Source: Pteria penguin
Taxonomy: Eukaryota > Mollusca > Bivalvia > Pterioida > Pteriidae
Assembly: GCA_035048485.1 (NCBI GenBank)
Contig: CM068589.1
Span: forward strand, 7,620,224-7,684,223
Length of the DNA stretch: 64,000 nt
Direction: 5' to 3'
The translations under genes and the position numbers were made by a program. Below are positions 12,328 through 25,400 of the stretch, one piece after another; position 1 is the stretch's first letter; the number at the start of each line of letters is the position of its first letter. The notes beneath the pieces are model-generated. The model did not search any database. It saw nothing but the letters and a program-made list of their open reading frames with translations, and was not told the origin of the DNA.

Positions 12328-12350
12328 CACGTGACGTCATTGTGACGTCA
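12328..12350. promoter_or_regulatory. E-box overlapping a CRE, with a second CRE one turn away
   Basis: The sequence CACGTG (12328-12333) overlaps a perfect TGACGTCA (12332-12339), and a second perfect TGACGTCA lies at 12343-12350, an 11-bp spacing. TGACGTCA is the consensus for CREB/ATF factors and CACGTG for bHLH factors such as USF or MITF. It lies about 930 bp upstream of the synthase start codon, in the region where an untranslated first exon and promoter are expected. The regulatory role is inference. Confidence 0.4.
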
Positions 12351-12603
12351 TGATTTCCGCACTGAACACGACGACGACGTCTCAATTAAACGTCAATTAA
12401 AAACTCCTTTTTCTACATTGTTTTATATCTTTAAGGCAAAGAGACTAACGTTCATGGTTAATTCATTTAGAATAAACCATTTTCGTGGATGCTAAACTCG
12501 AAATACAATCTATGACAAAAATTTACTGATTCGATAAAGATGAATAATTTCCGATTTTTGGGAAATTCAGTATTCCTTTAAAAATATAAGAGAAAAATAC
12601 TCA

Positions 12604-12742
12604 TTTATAGGCTGCTATGAAAGATGCATTAGTTACACCCTCGGGGTCTCAAAATCATGCAAAACCCTTGGCAAGCCTCAGGTTTTACTTGATTTTGAGA
12701 CCCCTGGGGTGTAACTGATTTATCTTTCATAGCAGCCTATAA
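12604..12742. mobile_element. Near-perfect palindrome (fold-back MITE)
   Basis: Two ~54-bp arms face each other around a ~30-bp loop. The outer ends are TTATAGGCTGCTATGAAAGA and its inverse (CATAGCAGCCTATAA), and the inner parts 'gggtctcaaaatca' and 'tgattttgagaccc' also match. There is no coding sequence. It lies upstream of the synthase coding start and would fold into a long hairpin if transcribed. Confidence 0.7.
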
Positions 12743-13258
12743 AAGAGTCTTATAGTCTACTTCCAGTTGGTCTTCTATCTCCTGATGACACTTCCTCCTT
12801 CTTTCAATCATACTTTCTATAATTGCTGTTTACCTCATTTCCTCTCTCTTTTCTTTAGATCCTTTCCTGTATGGAAGTGTGTTTCCTGTACAGAATGATG
12901 TTTTCATTTATTAATTTTATTGTGATATTATTTTGTTTGTATGATGACGCTGAAAGTGACTCTGGACTTTGTTAAACTTATTATCATTAAAGGAATAACA
13001 TATTAAATAAATTATTTTTTTGTGTAGGTAAATGAGTAGAGCTGATTTACAGTAGGTAGTCGTAAGTAAAGACTTTGGAGTTACAAATGATTAGGGATAT
13101 GTTTAAAAGATTTCAAGGAGGAAGGGATGGGGGAAGTGTCTTGTACCGATACAGTTTCATGTACCTTCACTAACTCCAGGATCTGTCACAAACATGTCAA
13201 GAAAAAAAAACCATTTTGAGTTTAGTAGATTAACTGTTCTTTAAATTTCCTTTTTTAG

Positions 13259-13424
13259 GTTACAATAATACAAATATAGACATGTCAGAAAAAGCGTGCC
13301 CTATACAAAATGGAACTGTGAGGGAAAGTCCCTATAGGATATGGAAGCAACCGGACCGCCCCAGTGCCTGCACATACTATGATGCCAAGTCCATGTCAGA
13401 ATCTCCACATTTCCATAAAAAGCT
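13259..13424 (+). CDS. CBS: CBS exon 1: start codon and heme-binding segment
   Basis: The acceptor 'ttttttag' ends at 13258, so 13259-13281 is 5' UTR spliced to an upstream exon not located. ATG is at 13282. The exon encodes residues 1-47, including Cys30 (SACTYY) and His43 (ESPHFH), the two predicted axial heme ligands. The donor is gtaagt at 13425; reading on into it gives an immediate in-frame TAA. Confidence 0.9.
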
Positions 13425-16400
13425 GTAAGTAGAGCGAAAGAAAAATCACCTGACTTGATAGAGTATAAGCGATATACATTGTAAAGAAGAGCTAAAGAAG
13501 AATCACCTAACTTGATACAGTATAAGCGATATACATGGTAAATAGAGCTAGAGAAAAATCACCTGACTTGATACAGTATAAGCAATATACATTATAAGAT
13601 TGATTGATTTTTGTTAAAAGTCACACCACAAATATTTCACGTATATGGTGCTGGCATCTGCCTGATGCGGGGCATACAAATTTTGACCTTTGCAACGGAC
13701 CCACCCGAAGCAGTGAGGAGTCTTTGACGTGCCATGCATACCACAACACAGGGCCTCCATTTTGACTGTCTCATCCGAAAGACAGGTCACAGGCATGACC
13801 AGAGCAGGACTTGAACCCTGGCCTCCTGATCAGGAGGCCAGTGCGATACCGCTAAACCACGCCGGCTTTATACATTATAAGAAGAGCTAAAGAAAAATCA
13901 CCTGACTTGATACAGTGCATGTATAAACGAGATATACATTTTAAGTAGAACTAAAGAGAAATCACCTGATTTGATACAGTATAAGCGGTATACATTGTAA
14001 GTAGAACTAAAGAAAAATCACCTGACTTGACAGAATATAAGCGATATACATTATAAGTAGAGCTAAAGAAAAATTGCTAGTCTTGATTTGAAGGATATAC
14101 ATTGTAAGTAGAACTAAAGAAAAATCACCTGACTTGATAGAGTATAAGTGATATACATTATAAGTAGAGCTAAAGAAAAATTGCTAGTCTTGATTTGAAG
14201 GATATACATTGTAAGTAGAACTAAAGAAAAATCACCTGACTTGATAGAGTATAAGTGATATACATTGTAAGTAGAGCTAAAGAAAAATCACCTGATTTGA
14301 TAGAGTATAAGCAATATGCATCGTAGAAAGAGCTAAAGAAAAATCACCTGACTTGATAGAGTGTAAACGATATATATTGTATGTAAGTTTACAATGAATG
14401 CTTTAGCTGTTCACAGAAATTTGCAGTTCAGGCCACTGAATCGAATTGTAAGTCACATATGTTCTAAAACCATTCAGGTTGCATGGTGTCTCTAATGAGT
14501 GAGTGTAATGAACATTGTTATAATGATTACAGATATGAAGTGAAGGAAATTGATCCTCTGGTCACAGATTTTACAATGACATGCCACAGCTTTTTCCTTT
14601 ATTGAAAATCAGTCGAATTTATGATACATTTATCTATGTATACAAATTAATGCAAAGGCCAACGCAAAGAAATTCGATATTTATATATAAAATGTATGTG
14701 ATATAATTGTTAAAAGAAATGTGTATAATTTCTAAAACAGTACCATTCAGTTCCTAGTAAGATGAATGCAATTTGCAATTTTAAAAATATACGTCATATC
14801 ATGTTACAAATGTAAGGAAGAATATGTTTGGTCAATATAGTCTTTAAACCACAGTGTAGCTTTAAATAAAAAGTTTTTTTTGTAATTAAACATCAGTTTC
14901 AGTAGCAGTAAATGAATAAACCACACAAATTTATAACCTACTTAAGGATAAGGTTTTTTAAAAAAAAAGTTGACCCTTTTCTAAAAAATAATGAATCGTA
15001 TGAAGGTTAATCATGAAGCAACTTTTACTTTCACTTTCAAGATTTCAGTCACAAACCGTTATGATTCCAGTGGGGTAATCTACCATCACCTTTTGAAAGT
15101 CCTGGTATTCTTTTATCTTGCTGTCCCTTATTGATCTGAATACAACAGATATCTATAATATGTAAAATTCTCAGGAATAAGATTTTGTTGTTGGTTTATC
15201 ACGATCTTGTTTCTATGGTTGTAGAGAAGCAAAGCCTGCAATCATGCCAAACATTTTGTCCAATATTGGTAATACACCGCTGGTGAAGATCAACCGAATA
15301 GCCAAGAAAGAGGACATCAAATGTGATTTATGTAAGTAGACCTGTAGTAGTGAAGAGAATAGCAAACTTTAAAATGGTATGCTACAAGCAAATTATTGAG
15401 GGAAGTCAGTATACAAATATAAAGATGTAACACTTGTTTCCAAATTTTGTTACCATTTGGCCTTAATGAAGCAAAAACGTTTGATATAATATTAGCAGGT
15501 ATGCTGAAAACTTCATGGCTGGATTTGAATTCTTACCCAACATCCCCAGTTTACCATGCAGAAACTGAGCTGTCTTAAGCGATGAATGCATACAATGTTA
15601 TAACTTATTTCATATTTATAGTTTATATCCCTTGAGTACTGCCCTTAGATTGCACTTTGGAGCAGATGTAGTAGACAAGGGGGAGTTAAACCCTTTAAAA
15701 CACTTGAACCATTTTGGTGTAATCGATCACGGTTTGATTTTAAGATAACTACTCTGTGTTTAAAAGTGGGTAACCACCTGCTTCTTTGTTGCAAAATGAC
15801 AGGAATATTGTAGATAACGACATAAAACACCAGTCAATGAACCAAGTAAACAGAATTACTATGTCCTTAAAACTGCTGAAATTGCATTAAACACAATTTA
15901 GATAATGTTGATAAAAATACATCGCTAAAGTTTTAGTTGATCATCATAGACAACAGTATATCAATGACTATCGTAAAATGGGGTAATCTTAAAAAGGGAC
16001 AAAACTCCTATGTGCAAAATGTATTTGTTGTATCGATTTAAGTAAAATGACCAGTAAATGAAGCATTTTCATCATCATCATTTCTCACCATCAGCCAGTA
16101 GAGTTTTATTTATCACATTGAGTCTGTGCATAATTTTGCGGATGCTTTTTAGTGGCAAAATGTGAATTCTTCAATGCGGGAGGAAGTGTCAAAGATCGCA
16201 TTGGGTTGCGAATGATAGAAGATGCTGAGAAAGGAGGATATTTGAAACCTGGAGATGTTTTGATAGAACCCACTTCAGGAAATACAGGTAAGGTTAGAAC
16301 TTCTTACTGAAAGTCACGGATACTTCTGCATTTTTGAGAAGATCCCTATGGATTAATATGTCAAATCTTAGTTTTTAGAAGAAGCAAAGTTCATTGATTA

Positions 16401-19400
16401 TTTTCGTTCAACAAAGTCATGGGGGATTACTTTTCATGGATTTTCTTGGGGCATGACCTGAATGAACAATTACACAATACTAGAAAAGAACAGCAGTGTT
16501 TGAAAATTTTCATGTAGACTATGTACAGTGCACCAGCTTGAAAGGCAGGATTACAATGCAGTTACTGATAATGAATCTTGATCTACATGCTTTGACAATA
16601 CTGGTATTTATTTTAATACAGTTTCCTGAATTCAGTGTTCTGATGCAAATTTTATTATCTCCATTGCATTCATGTAACACTTATGAGAAGTTGACTTTTT
16701 GTGGGAAGAAATCTGCAGAATTTTGTTCTGATAAAATAGTAAAATCTCACTGGTCCACAAAAATTTGGCCAAAACAAAAAAAATGATTTCATGGCTTTAA
16801 TGTCAATGGTTACTTGATACCGGAGAGGTCTTTATATTCAGCTTAAATTACACACACATACATTTGCAAATCTGAAAATCTCACAAATAGAATCTAAATG
16901 GTGATTTACAGTACTTATTTCTATTTTGTTACCCTATTTTATTTTGTTACCACGTGTCTGTGACTTCGAGTGGACATTAGTTGGAGACATTCAATTTTTT
17001 TGTGTTTAATTATAGGTATTGGCATTGCTTTAGCGGCAGCTGTCAAGGGTTACAGATGTATTATTGTAATGCCAGAGAAAATGAGCATGGAGAAGGTAAA
17101 AAACCAAGTAGGGATAGGGAATATTTCAACCAGATGCTGTAGGGTATAGTCATACTTGTAATGTCAGAAAAAATGAATTGGAGAACATAAAATCCAAGGA
17201 GGGATTGGGAACGTGTCAGTCAGATTGGGAGTCACATATATAGTGACTCCATCAGTCTGCATTGCATAAATATTGAATACTGATACCTTTGCAATGGGCC
17301 TTCCCGAAGCAGTGAGGCATCTTTTATGTTCCATGTTCCACACCTAATGTGACAATGGGCCCTCCCGAAGCAGTGAGGCATCTTTTATGTTCCATGTTCC
17401 ACACTTAATGTGACAATGGGCCCTCCGGAAGCAGTGAGGCATCTTTTATGTTCCATGTTCCACACTTAATGTGACAATGGGCCCTCCGGAAGCAGTGAGG
17501 CGTCTTTAATGTGACATGTTCCACACCTAATGTGACATGGGACCTCAGTTTTCACTGTCTCATCTGAAAGACAGGACACTGGTGTATCCATGGCAGGAGC
17601 CGAACCCTCAACTTTTTGTCTCGAGCCAAGCACCTCAGCCATTGAGCTACATCCACTCATTTAACTCACTTGAGCTCAGTTATTATAGGTTAAGTTTTAT
17701 TGGATTATGACAAGATGCATTAAATGGTAATGACTTTTTAGAATTGCATAAACTCCATAGTATTGCCAGTAGTGATGACTATGTACATGTACACAGCTAT
17801 TTATAAATCATCCATTTATGGTGATCTATTCATACAGTAAAAGTCAGAAAAGCCGGGAAATGTGCTAGCATGAAACATTGACTGTATCTAATCATTTTGG
17901 TTTAAGTTTTTGATGACCTTGATGAGTTCATTATGTAAGTAAAATCTGATGTTTATCATGTAGGTAAAGATATTATGTGACCTAGACATGTAAGATAATT
18001 GACTTTGACATTTAGGATATGTGACCTTGACATGTAGGATAAGTGACCTTGTCATGTATATACTGCTGGTCAACGTTGACATACTTTTCTTGTTGTAGGT
18101 GGATGTGTTGCGTGCATTAGGAGCAGAGATTGTGCGTACCCCAACCAGCGCTGCCTTCGACTCGCCAGAATCTCACATCCATGTTGCTAAGCGATTGATG
18201 GAAGAAATTCCAAACTCGCATATTTTGGATCAGGTATGACAAAAGTAAAGATCAACCCATACTGGTGTCTGTGAATAAAGTGGCTTTTGTAGCTGATAAT
18301 CAGCCATGTTCCCTATTACAAATTTAAGCTTTTTTCCTGTCTTTTACCCAAAAATTCCAAATCACAAAGATACAGTATACACTGCAATCCACAGGCTAGT
18401 TAACACATGTTTATAAAACTTGTATTGGTATAGAAGTTTGGTACTGCATAAAGTGATAAAAAACAAAATGTGAAATAAATTAGTTATGCAATATAAACAG
18501 GAAGTTCTTATCCACGCTTTAAATAGATAACCTCAAAGTTGAAACAACACCACTGACCTAAGTTTTTTTTTGAATTTTTGGAACAGTTACGGAACAGCAA
18601 AATTTGTACAAGTTGATATCATGAAAACTATAGGAAGTGTATGGAAAAAATAATCTTTCATTGGATACATGTGTCCCCTGTTTTTGATAAATTTAGCAGT
18701 ACTGAATGACACTATACAGAAATGGCAGTGCTTACCTTCTTAACTTGTTCAAGATAAGTAGGGCTGGGAAGGTTCAGGATTTCTTTGGTTCAGTTTCGAT
18801 TCACAGTCTCTCGGTTTGATTATTTTCAGTTCGGTTCAAATGATACAGTCTAGTTATGTTTGTTATGTATAAAGCAATAAAATATAAATTTCCTGAAATA
18901 CTTTTTATAGAATGAAAACAAAAATTAGATAACCTACCTACCGAAGTTTATTTGAGAAGAACCAGGAATATTTTTATTGCATACATCCATTTATTGTGAA
19001 ATTTCTCAGCAAAGCAACATCTGATATAAACAATATATTTATCAAATGAACTTAGATGCTTAGTCTCGGTTTTCTTTCTCATCATTCTATAGACAAGTGT
19101 GTGATGTATTTCAATTTGTAAATGTAGCTGTGGAGATACATGGTTGGATGCCTTGTTTACTATAAAATACTAAGAATTCTAAAGGCCTATCCCAGTTGTC
19201 TTGTATAAATCGGCTTTTTTTTTATTGTCAGTTTCATATGTCAATCTTGACATTGAATCCTCCCCTCAAATGCAATGGCATGCATGGGGATGAGATGCGT
19301 TTTTATGGGAGCTAGTTGACCTCAATATATATATATATATAAATGGGCTTTGGCTGCACAAAGGTTGCATTCAGGCTTGGTTTTATTTGTCCCTCCCCCC

Positions 19401-22400
19401 TCTACTAAATACTTAAAATAATTCCACAAGTTATCGTTTTATTGTCGCCAATATTTTCCCCAAGTGCAAACTAAAATGCAGAGTAAACCAAACCGAAATC
19501 CGGAAATTTTAATCATTGAACAGATCTGACCTTTTCAATGGACCTTTTCCGTATTTTACATGGTGTAAGGGGCAATACCAGACAAGTGAAGTTTTGCCAC
19601 ATACATTTGTGTCATACTACTGTGATGTCACAATTCCAGCAAAATGTGGTTTGTCCGGTAAAAGACCTCTAACATCATTTGAAATTGGAAAAAGGTCTAT
19701 TATCAGAGCATCAAAGATTTCAATGCACATTATTGTGACATTGTATAGAACTGTAGATTGATCGTTTGTAAATGAGACTGAATTGTGTCAGGGCAGATAC
19801 TACATTCTATTCTTGTAGTATCGCAATGCAAGTAACCCTTTGTATTACATTCTATTCTTGTAGTATCGCAATGCAAGTAACCCTTTGTATTACATTCTAT
19901 TCTTGTAGTATCGCAATGCAAGTAACCCTTTGGCACACTTTGATGGCACAGCAGAGGAGATTCTCCAGGCTTGTGATGGTATGATTTTAAAATATATTAA
20001 CTGCACATTTATGAAGTCCTGTGATTAAAACTGTAGCATTCTTTTATAATTTAACCTTATTTGTAAACATTTTTGGGTCTGAATTAATTTTCGTTAATTC
20101 TTGATCTATAGGTTTGGCAGAGTTTTGAAAAACCATAGATTAGTTACATTTTGAGCATATTTACAAACATTTTTCATGTAGAAAGGTATATGAGTGTTTA
20201 TAAAACAAACACAGGATTTTGTTGAGTATGGATAGAATAAATTTAGTCATGCCTGAACATTGAGCAGTAATCATGTGTAGGAGGAATTTTATCTATTCAT
20301 AACATACAAGTCAAAGAAACAAGGAAATCAGAATTGTGCAATATGCCTTAAAATATTTTTTTATCATGTATGTCTTATTTCATTGTCTTGATCACAGGAG
20401 TGTGGTTCTACTGTGTCATTTTAATTATGTTATTATTTATGGTCACCACTTGGTGGGGCTGCGTTTATTTTTACATAAGAGATAGATATATCTCAACTGA
20501 ATTATTGCATAAGCATTTGCAAAAACATGTTTTAAATTGATAAATACCAAAGAATTTTGACCAAAATAATATACGTTACACATTATTATCTGCCTTGAAA
20601 TGTGATTCTGACGAGTCGCAAAAGTAAGTTACTACATAATAGTATCAACATATGTAAAATCTGTAAATTTGACAAAGGAGGGGAAAGGAGATAAAAACAA
20701 TTACAGGCAATAATCCCTCTTACAAGCTGTAATGGCATTCAGACATTTTGCTCTTTTCTCTGAATTTTGGGCCTGACGATGTAGGTCAGACACCTGGCAG
20801 TACTATGGCAATCGTGTGAATGAATATCAGGACAGAAATGCAGATTTTAACAAGTTCCTGGTTTGCTACATGTGGTTTTAACCCTCATGTAATATTCTGT
20901 ACTGTCAATTTTTATTGTTCAGAACACACCAAAGTATGGTTACTTAAACTGGTTTGTCTCTGACATTATAGTATAAATAGAGACATTACAGGGGGTTTAA
21001 TTTTTCTCAATACATAAAGTAAAAATTTTTGGAGCAGCGCCGTCAGTTTTATACCAACCGCACATGATATAACGTATGCAATGTTCCCAATCAAGTTATC
21101 ACCTCATGAATTGATAACTTATTACGTTTACATTGGCAGCTTGTTTCTAGTTTCTATATAAAGCATAATTGTATATTGTAGATAAAGTAGACATGGTTGT
21201 CATGGGAGCTGGAACTGGAGGAACATTAACTGGAATAGCCAGGAAAATTAAGTTAAGGTGTCCAAATTGCAAGGTAGGAATTGATGGCTTGAAGAGGCAT
21301 AATAAAGAGTGCAATCAGAGGTTTTTTCTTTTCCTTTTCTTTAGGAAAGTGCATCAGCATTATTTTTAAAGTGAATATTTGTTAACTGGTGTTCTCTGTC
21401 AAAATTTAATCTGTTTAGGCTATAAGAGTTATCTTCCTTAGATCATAATTTTTTTTCTTTTACACAAGAAAATGTAATAATCAAACAATTCTGCATGTCT
21501 GATATGAAACCTTACCAGCAATGATTCTAATATTCAAACAAATTTACATGGGAGATCTTTGATTAAACCTATGTAAGGACATGAATCTAGACTTTTTAAA
21601 AATTGATCACTTGTTTTTGCACTTTTCCTGATTTTAATGTTACTAATGATTATATATTGACAGTCAGTCATGCTTTACATAGTGATATGTATCTTAATGC
21701 TAATCTCCAATAAAGCTGTCTGATCAAAGAAGCTTTTGTACCAGTTTAAGATGCAAACTTCCTTGTGATGTAATTAGGTATAAATTTGGTACTGATTCTG
21801 GAATAACTTCATTGAAAGGTTAATTTCCCAGGTATGATCAATGTAAGAGTACTTTTCAAACAGCTTTACTTGAACAAGACAGCTTAAGCATTACAATTCT
21901 ACTGAATGATATGCTTAATGATGAAAATATGAAAGAATTCAGCAATAAACGAAGTGACATTAAAAGGACTGCAGTTTCTAAATTCCTCAGTATGAAATTT
22001 CAAGTAAACAAAAATTGTGAAATTACCTTAACCAACTAAAGAAAGATCCTTGTACACTGAGAAGAATTCAAAATAGCAAAAAAAAAAAAAAAAACCAAAC
22101 AAAGAAACCAAACCAAACTGTGAAATATTACAAACTTTATCCACTTTAAAACTGAATTCAATTAACTAATCAATAAAACAAGGCATATTTTTGGATGTAT
22201 TTAATAAATGTGATAACCTAAATCATGGCTGTGCTAACAACTTTTGGAAAATACTTAAACAGAGTAAACTAAATTCAAGTGTTATGATATCTTTTTTTGC
22301 TTTGTAATGCAAACTTTAAAACAATTATTGTTTTAGTAGAGATAACTCCTCTGGCCCTAGCAGATAATTTGAAAACAAATTTACTCCTCTTGACTGTTCT

Positions 22401-25400
22401 GTTTACATGTAATGAAGTCAAATTAAGAATTGAAAACCTCAAATGAGGTGAAAATGCAGGTATTGATGAATACTAAGCCGGCGTGGCCTAGTGGTATCCA
22501 TGTTGCTAAGCGATTGATGAATACTCTATGAATTTATTAAAAGTAACACAACGATGCATCTTTAAACATTAACAAAACCCTTTAATGAGGTACGTCTTGA
22601 AAAATACCACTTGTATGGAATCTGTATAACCATGTTGTATAAATCTGGTGACCTGAATCTTAGACTTCTGAGAGAAGATAGAACTGCAGCCTCTAACTTC
22701 CTCATTTTTGAAGATTGAGTTAGCAAAAACTGTAAAAAGAACAGTAAATGCAAACCATAGATGTGACGTCACTTTAATCGACTAAGAAAAGATTTACAGT
22801 AAAGAAGAATTCAAAATGGTCCCCCGAAAAAACTGTTACATGTAACAACCTTCATCTCACTCTGTAACTGAATTCTATAAAATCAGAAAGAAACTAAATA
22901 CTGAATAATTACATTAAGTAGTTAATAAAATTTATAATCTAATTTATGAAAATGGTAGCAACATTCGCACAAATTCTTAAAAAGTTAAATCATTCAAGAT
23001 TATCTGTTTCTCCTGTAATGTAGCCAAATTGTAACTTTTGAAAATAAATATGAAAAAAAAATTATTTTAGGAAAGATAACTCTTCTAGCCCTAACAGGGT
23101 ATTTGAGAAAAAGATGAACAGTAATGAAGTCAAATTAGGAATTAAAAGTCTCAGGTGAGATGAGACTGCCAGTCCAGACCTTATACTCTATGAGTTTATT
23201 ATAGATAACACAACTATGCTTCTTTAAAAAGAGCAAGATGCGTGGATATTTTAATTTGAATATAAAGATTAATAGGCATGATCACTTATCCTTTGAAAAC
23301 AGATGCACGCTTACATAATTGTCAATGTACACCTTCACTACAGATTTAATAACTGTGTTTGCTTAACACTTGTATCATGACATTATTCTATTTCCTTGAT
23401 ATTTACCTTAGCATAGTTGAACATTCGTTCTAGGTATTAAGATAAAAACATGAAGGATAATGGATCATGGGACTTTAAAATTAGTTTGAGATATTGAAAA
23501 TTATTGAAAATTGGACTCATCCAAATTCGAGTTATTAGAAGTAAATATACAATAAAGAATAGAAATTAAAATTGGGACTTTTAGATCATTTTGAGCCAAA
23601 ATAACACGTACGGACATCAAAGTGCAGTCATTCCATATCTATAAAATGTATCCTTTAGATATTTACATATTATTACCTTTATACCCTGTAGATGTTCATG
23701 TTAATTTCATGCTTTGTGTGTATAAAATATATGTTAATTTTGTCAAAAGGAAACAACTGGTACTCAAAAGTGACATTGGGATTTGTCTAATCCCACAGGG
23801 AAGGTGTTATATATTTAGTGGTGGATTGTGAGAAGAGTGTAATTGCTGACCTAGAAAAGTATTAATTAATCATTGTCTCTAGTCATGATTGAGAGGAGTA
23901 GATCTAAGGACAGTCCTATCTTTTCTCCACAGGTTATTGGGGTGGATCCAGTGGGATCTGTCATAGCTCAGCCAGACTCGCTCAACAATGCAGAAAGTTC
24001 ATTCTACGAGGTGGAGGGTGTGGGATACGACTTTATACCCACAGTCTGCGATCGAAAGGTTAGTTACAGAGAAGGAGTGTGAGAGGATAAGTTTTCAGTA
24101 TTAGATCTAGCAAACAATTATATTGTAAAACGTAAGTTTATACTCATATTCTTCAGAGTTCTTCAGAGATGGACCAAGTGTCCATCTGTCTTTGCCCTTG
24201 TCTGTCCATTCACATGCATGTAAAATATCCTTTAATTGTCGGAAATCAAACTTTTAAAACATTTCAATCCGATTTTTTATTTACCATTCAACTCTTTCTG
24301 TCTTAGAAAAAGTTGCTGATGATTGTTAGTTGACACAGAATCGTAATTCTCACAGTATGATTTCTTGTTAGATTAGATACTTACTCTTGCCTCAGGGTCC
24401 CTGAAACATTTATGAATATGTTGGAAAATTACAGTCTGCGCCACTCTGGAAACTGGAAAATCTGGATTTTCAGTTATTCATCTTCAGAATAATTTCAAAA
24501 AGGCAAAACCATTCGATAGATCTTGTTTAGTCGTAACTTTTGGTGTATGCTATATGTTTGTATGAGGAAGCGTTCATATTTTATAGAAAAAAAAATCAAT
24601 TTTAGATGGGGCAATTTCCATGTTAAATTTTGACGTGACGTCTCCAAATTTCCCATAGACTCAGTGTTAAACATCTGTGACGTCACGTCAAAATTAACAT
24701 AGAAAATGCCCTATCTAAAATGATTTTTTCCCCATAAAATACGAATGCTTCTTCGCTGAAACATATATACATACACCAAAAGTTATGACTAAACAAGATC
24801 TGTAGATTGATATTAATTTTGTAAAACTGTTTTAAAGATAAATAAGTGAAAATCCAGATTTTTCGGTTTACAAAGTGAGTGGCGCTGACAGTAGTTGAGT
24901 ATAAGCATCAGTATAACCCTCGATTTAAATTAACCCAGATGTTCATCAAGTGTTAATAAGTGAGTCAGATGAATATATCAGTAGGCCTATGTGATAGGCC
25001 TTGAAGATGAGTCATCGAAAAAAATATTGTTGATAATAAAAAATTATACTTTACTGGATACTGGGTGAGTGAAGTATAAATGATTGACTGCTTCTTAAAT
25101 GATTATATTTCACTGTGGTGAATTGACCATACAAATAGAAAAGGTAAATTGAATTGCAGAAATGCTGTACTGCTCCTTTCCACTTCTTTAGACTACCCTA
25201 ATGATCAAGGGTAGATAACTCCCCATATTGAAATGCCTTTTACAATAAACAGACCTCAATGTGTTTATAGTTGGTAGACAAGTGGTATAAGTCTGTAGAT
25301 AAGGAATCGTTCATCATGTCTCGCCGATTAATCAAGGAGGAGGGGCTGCTTTGTGGAGGAAGTTGTGGGTCCGCCATGTATTGTGCCATTCGAGCCATCA

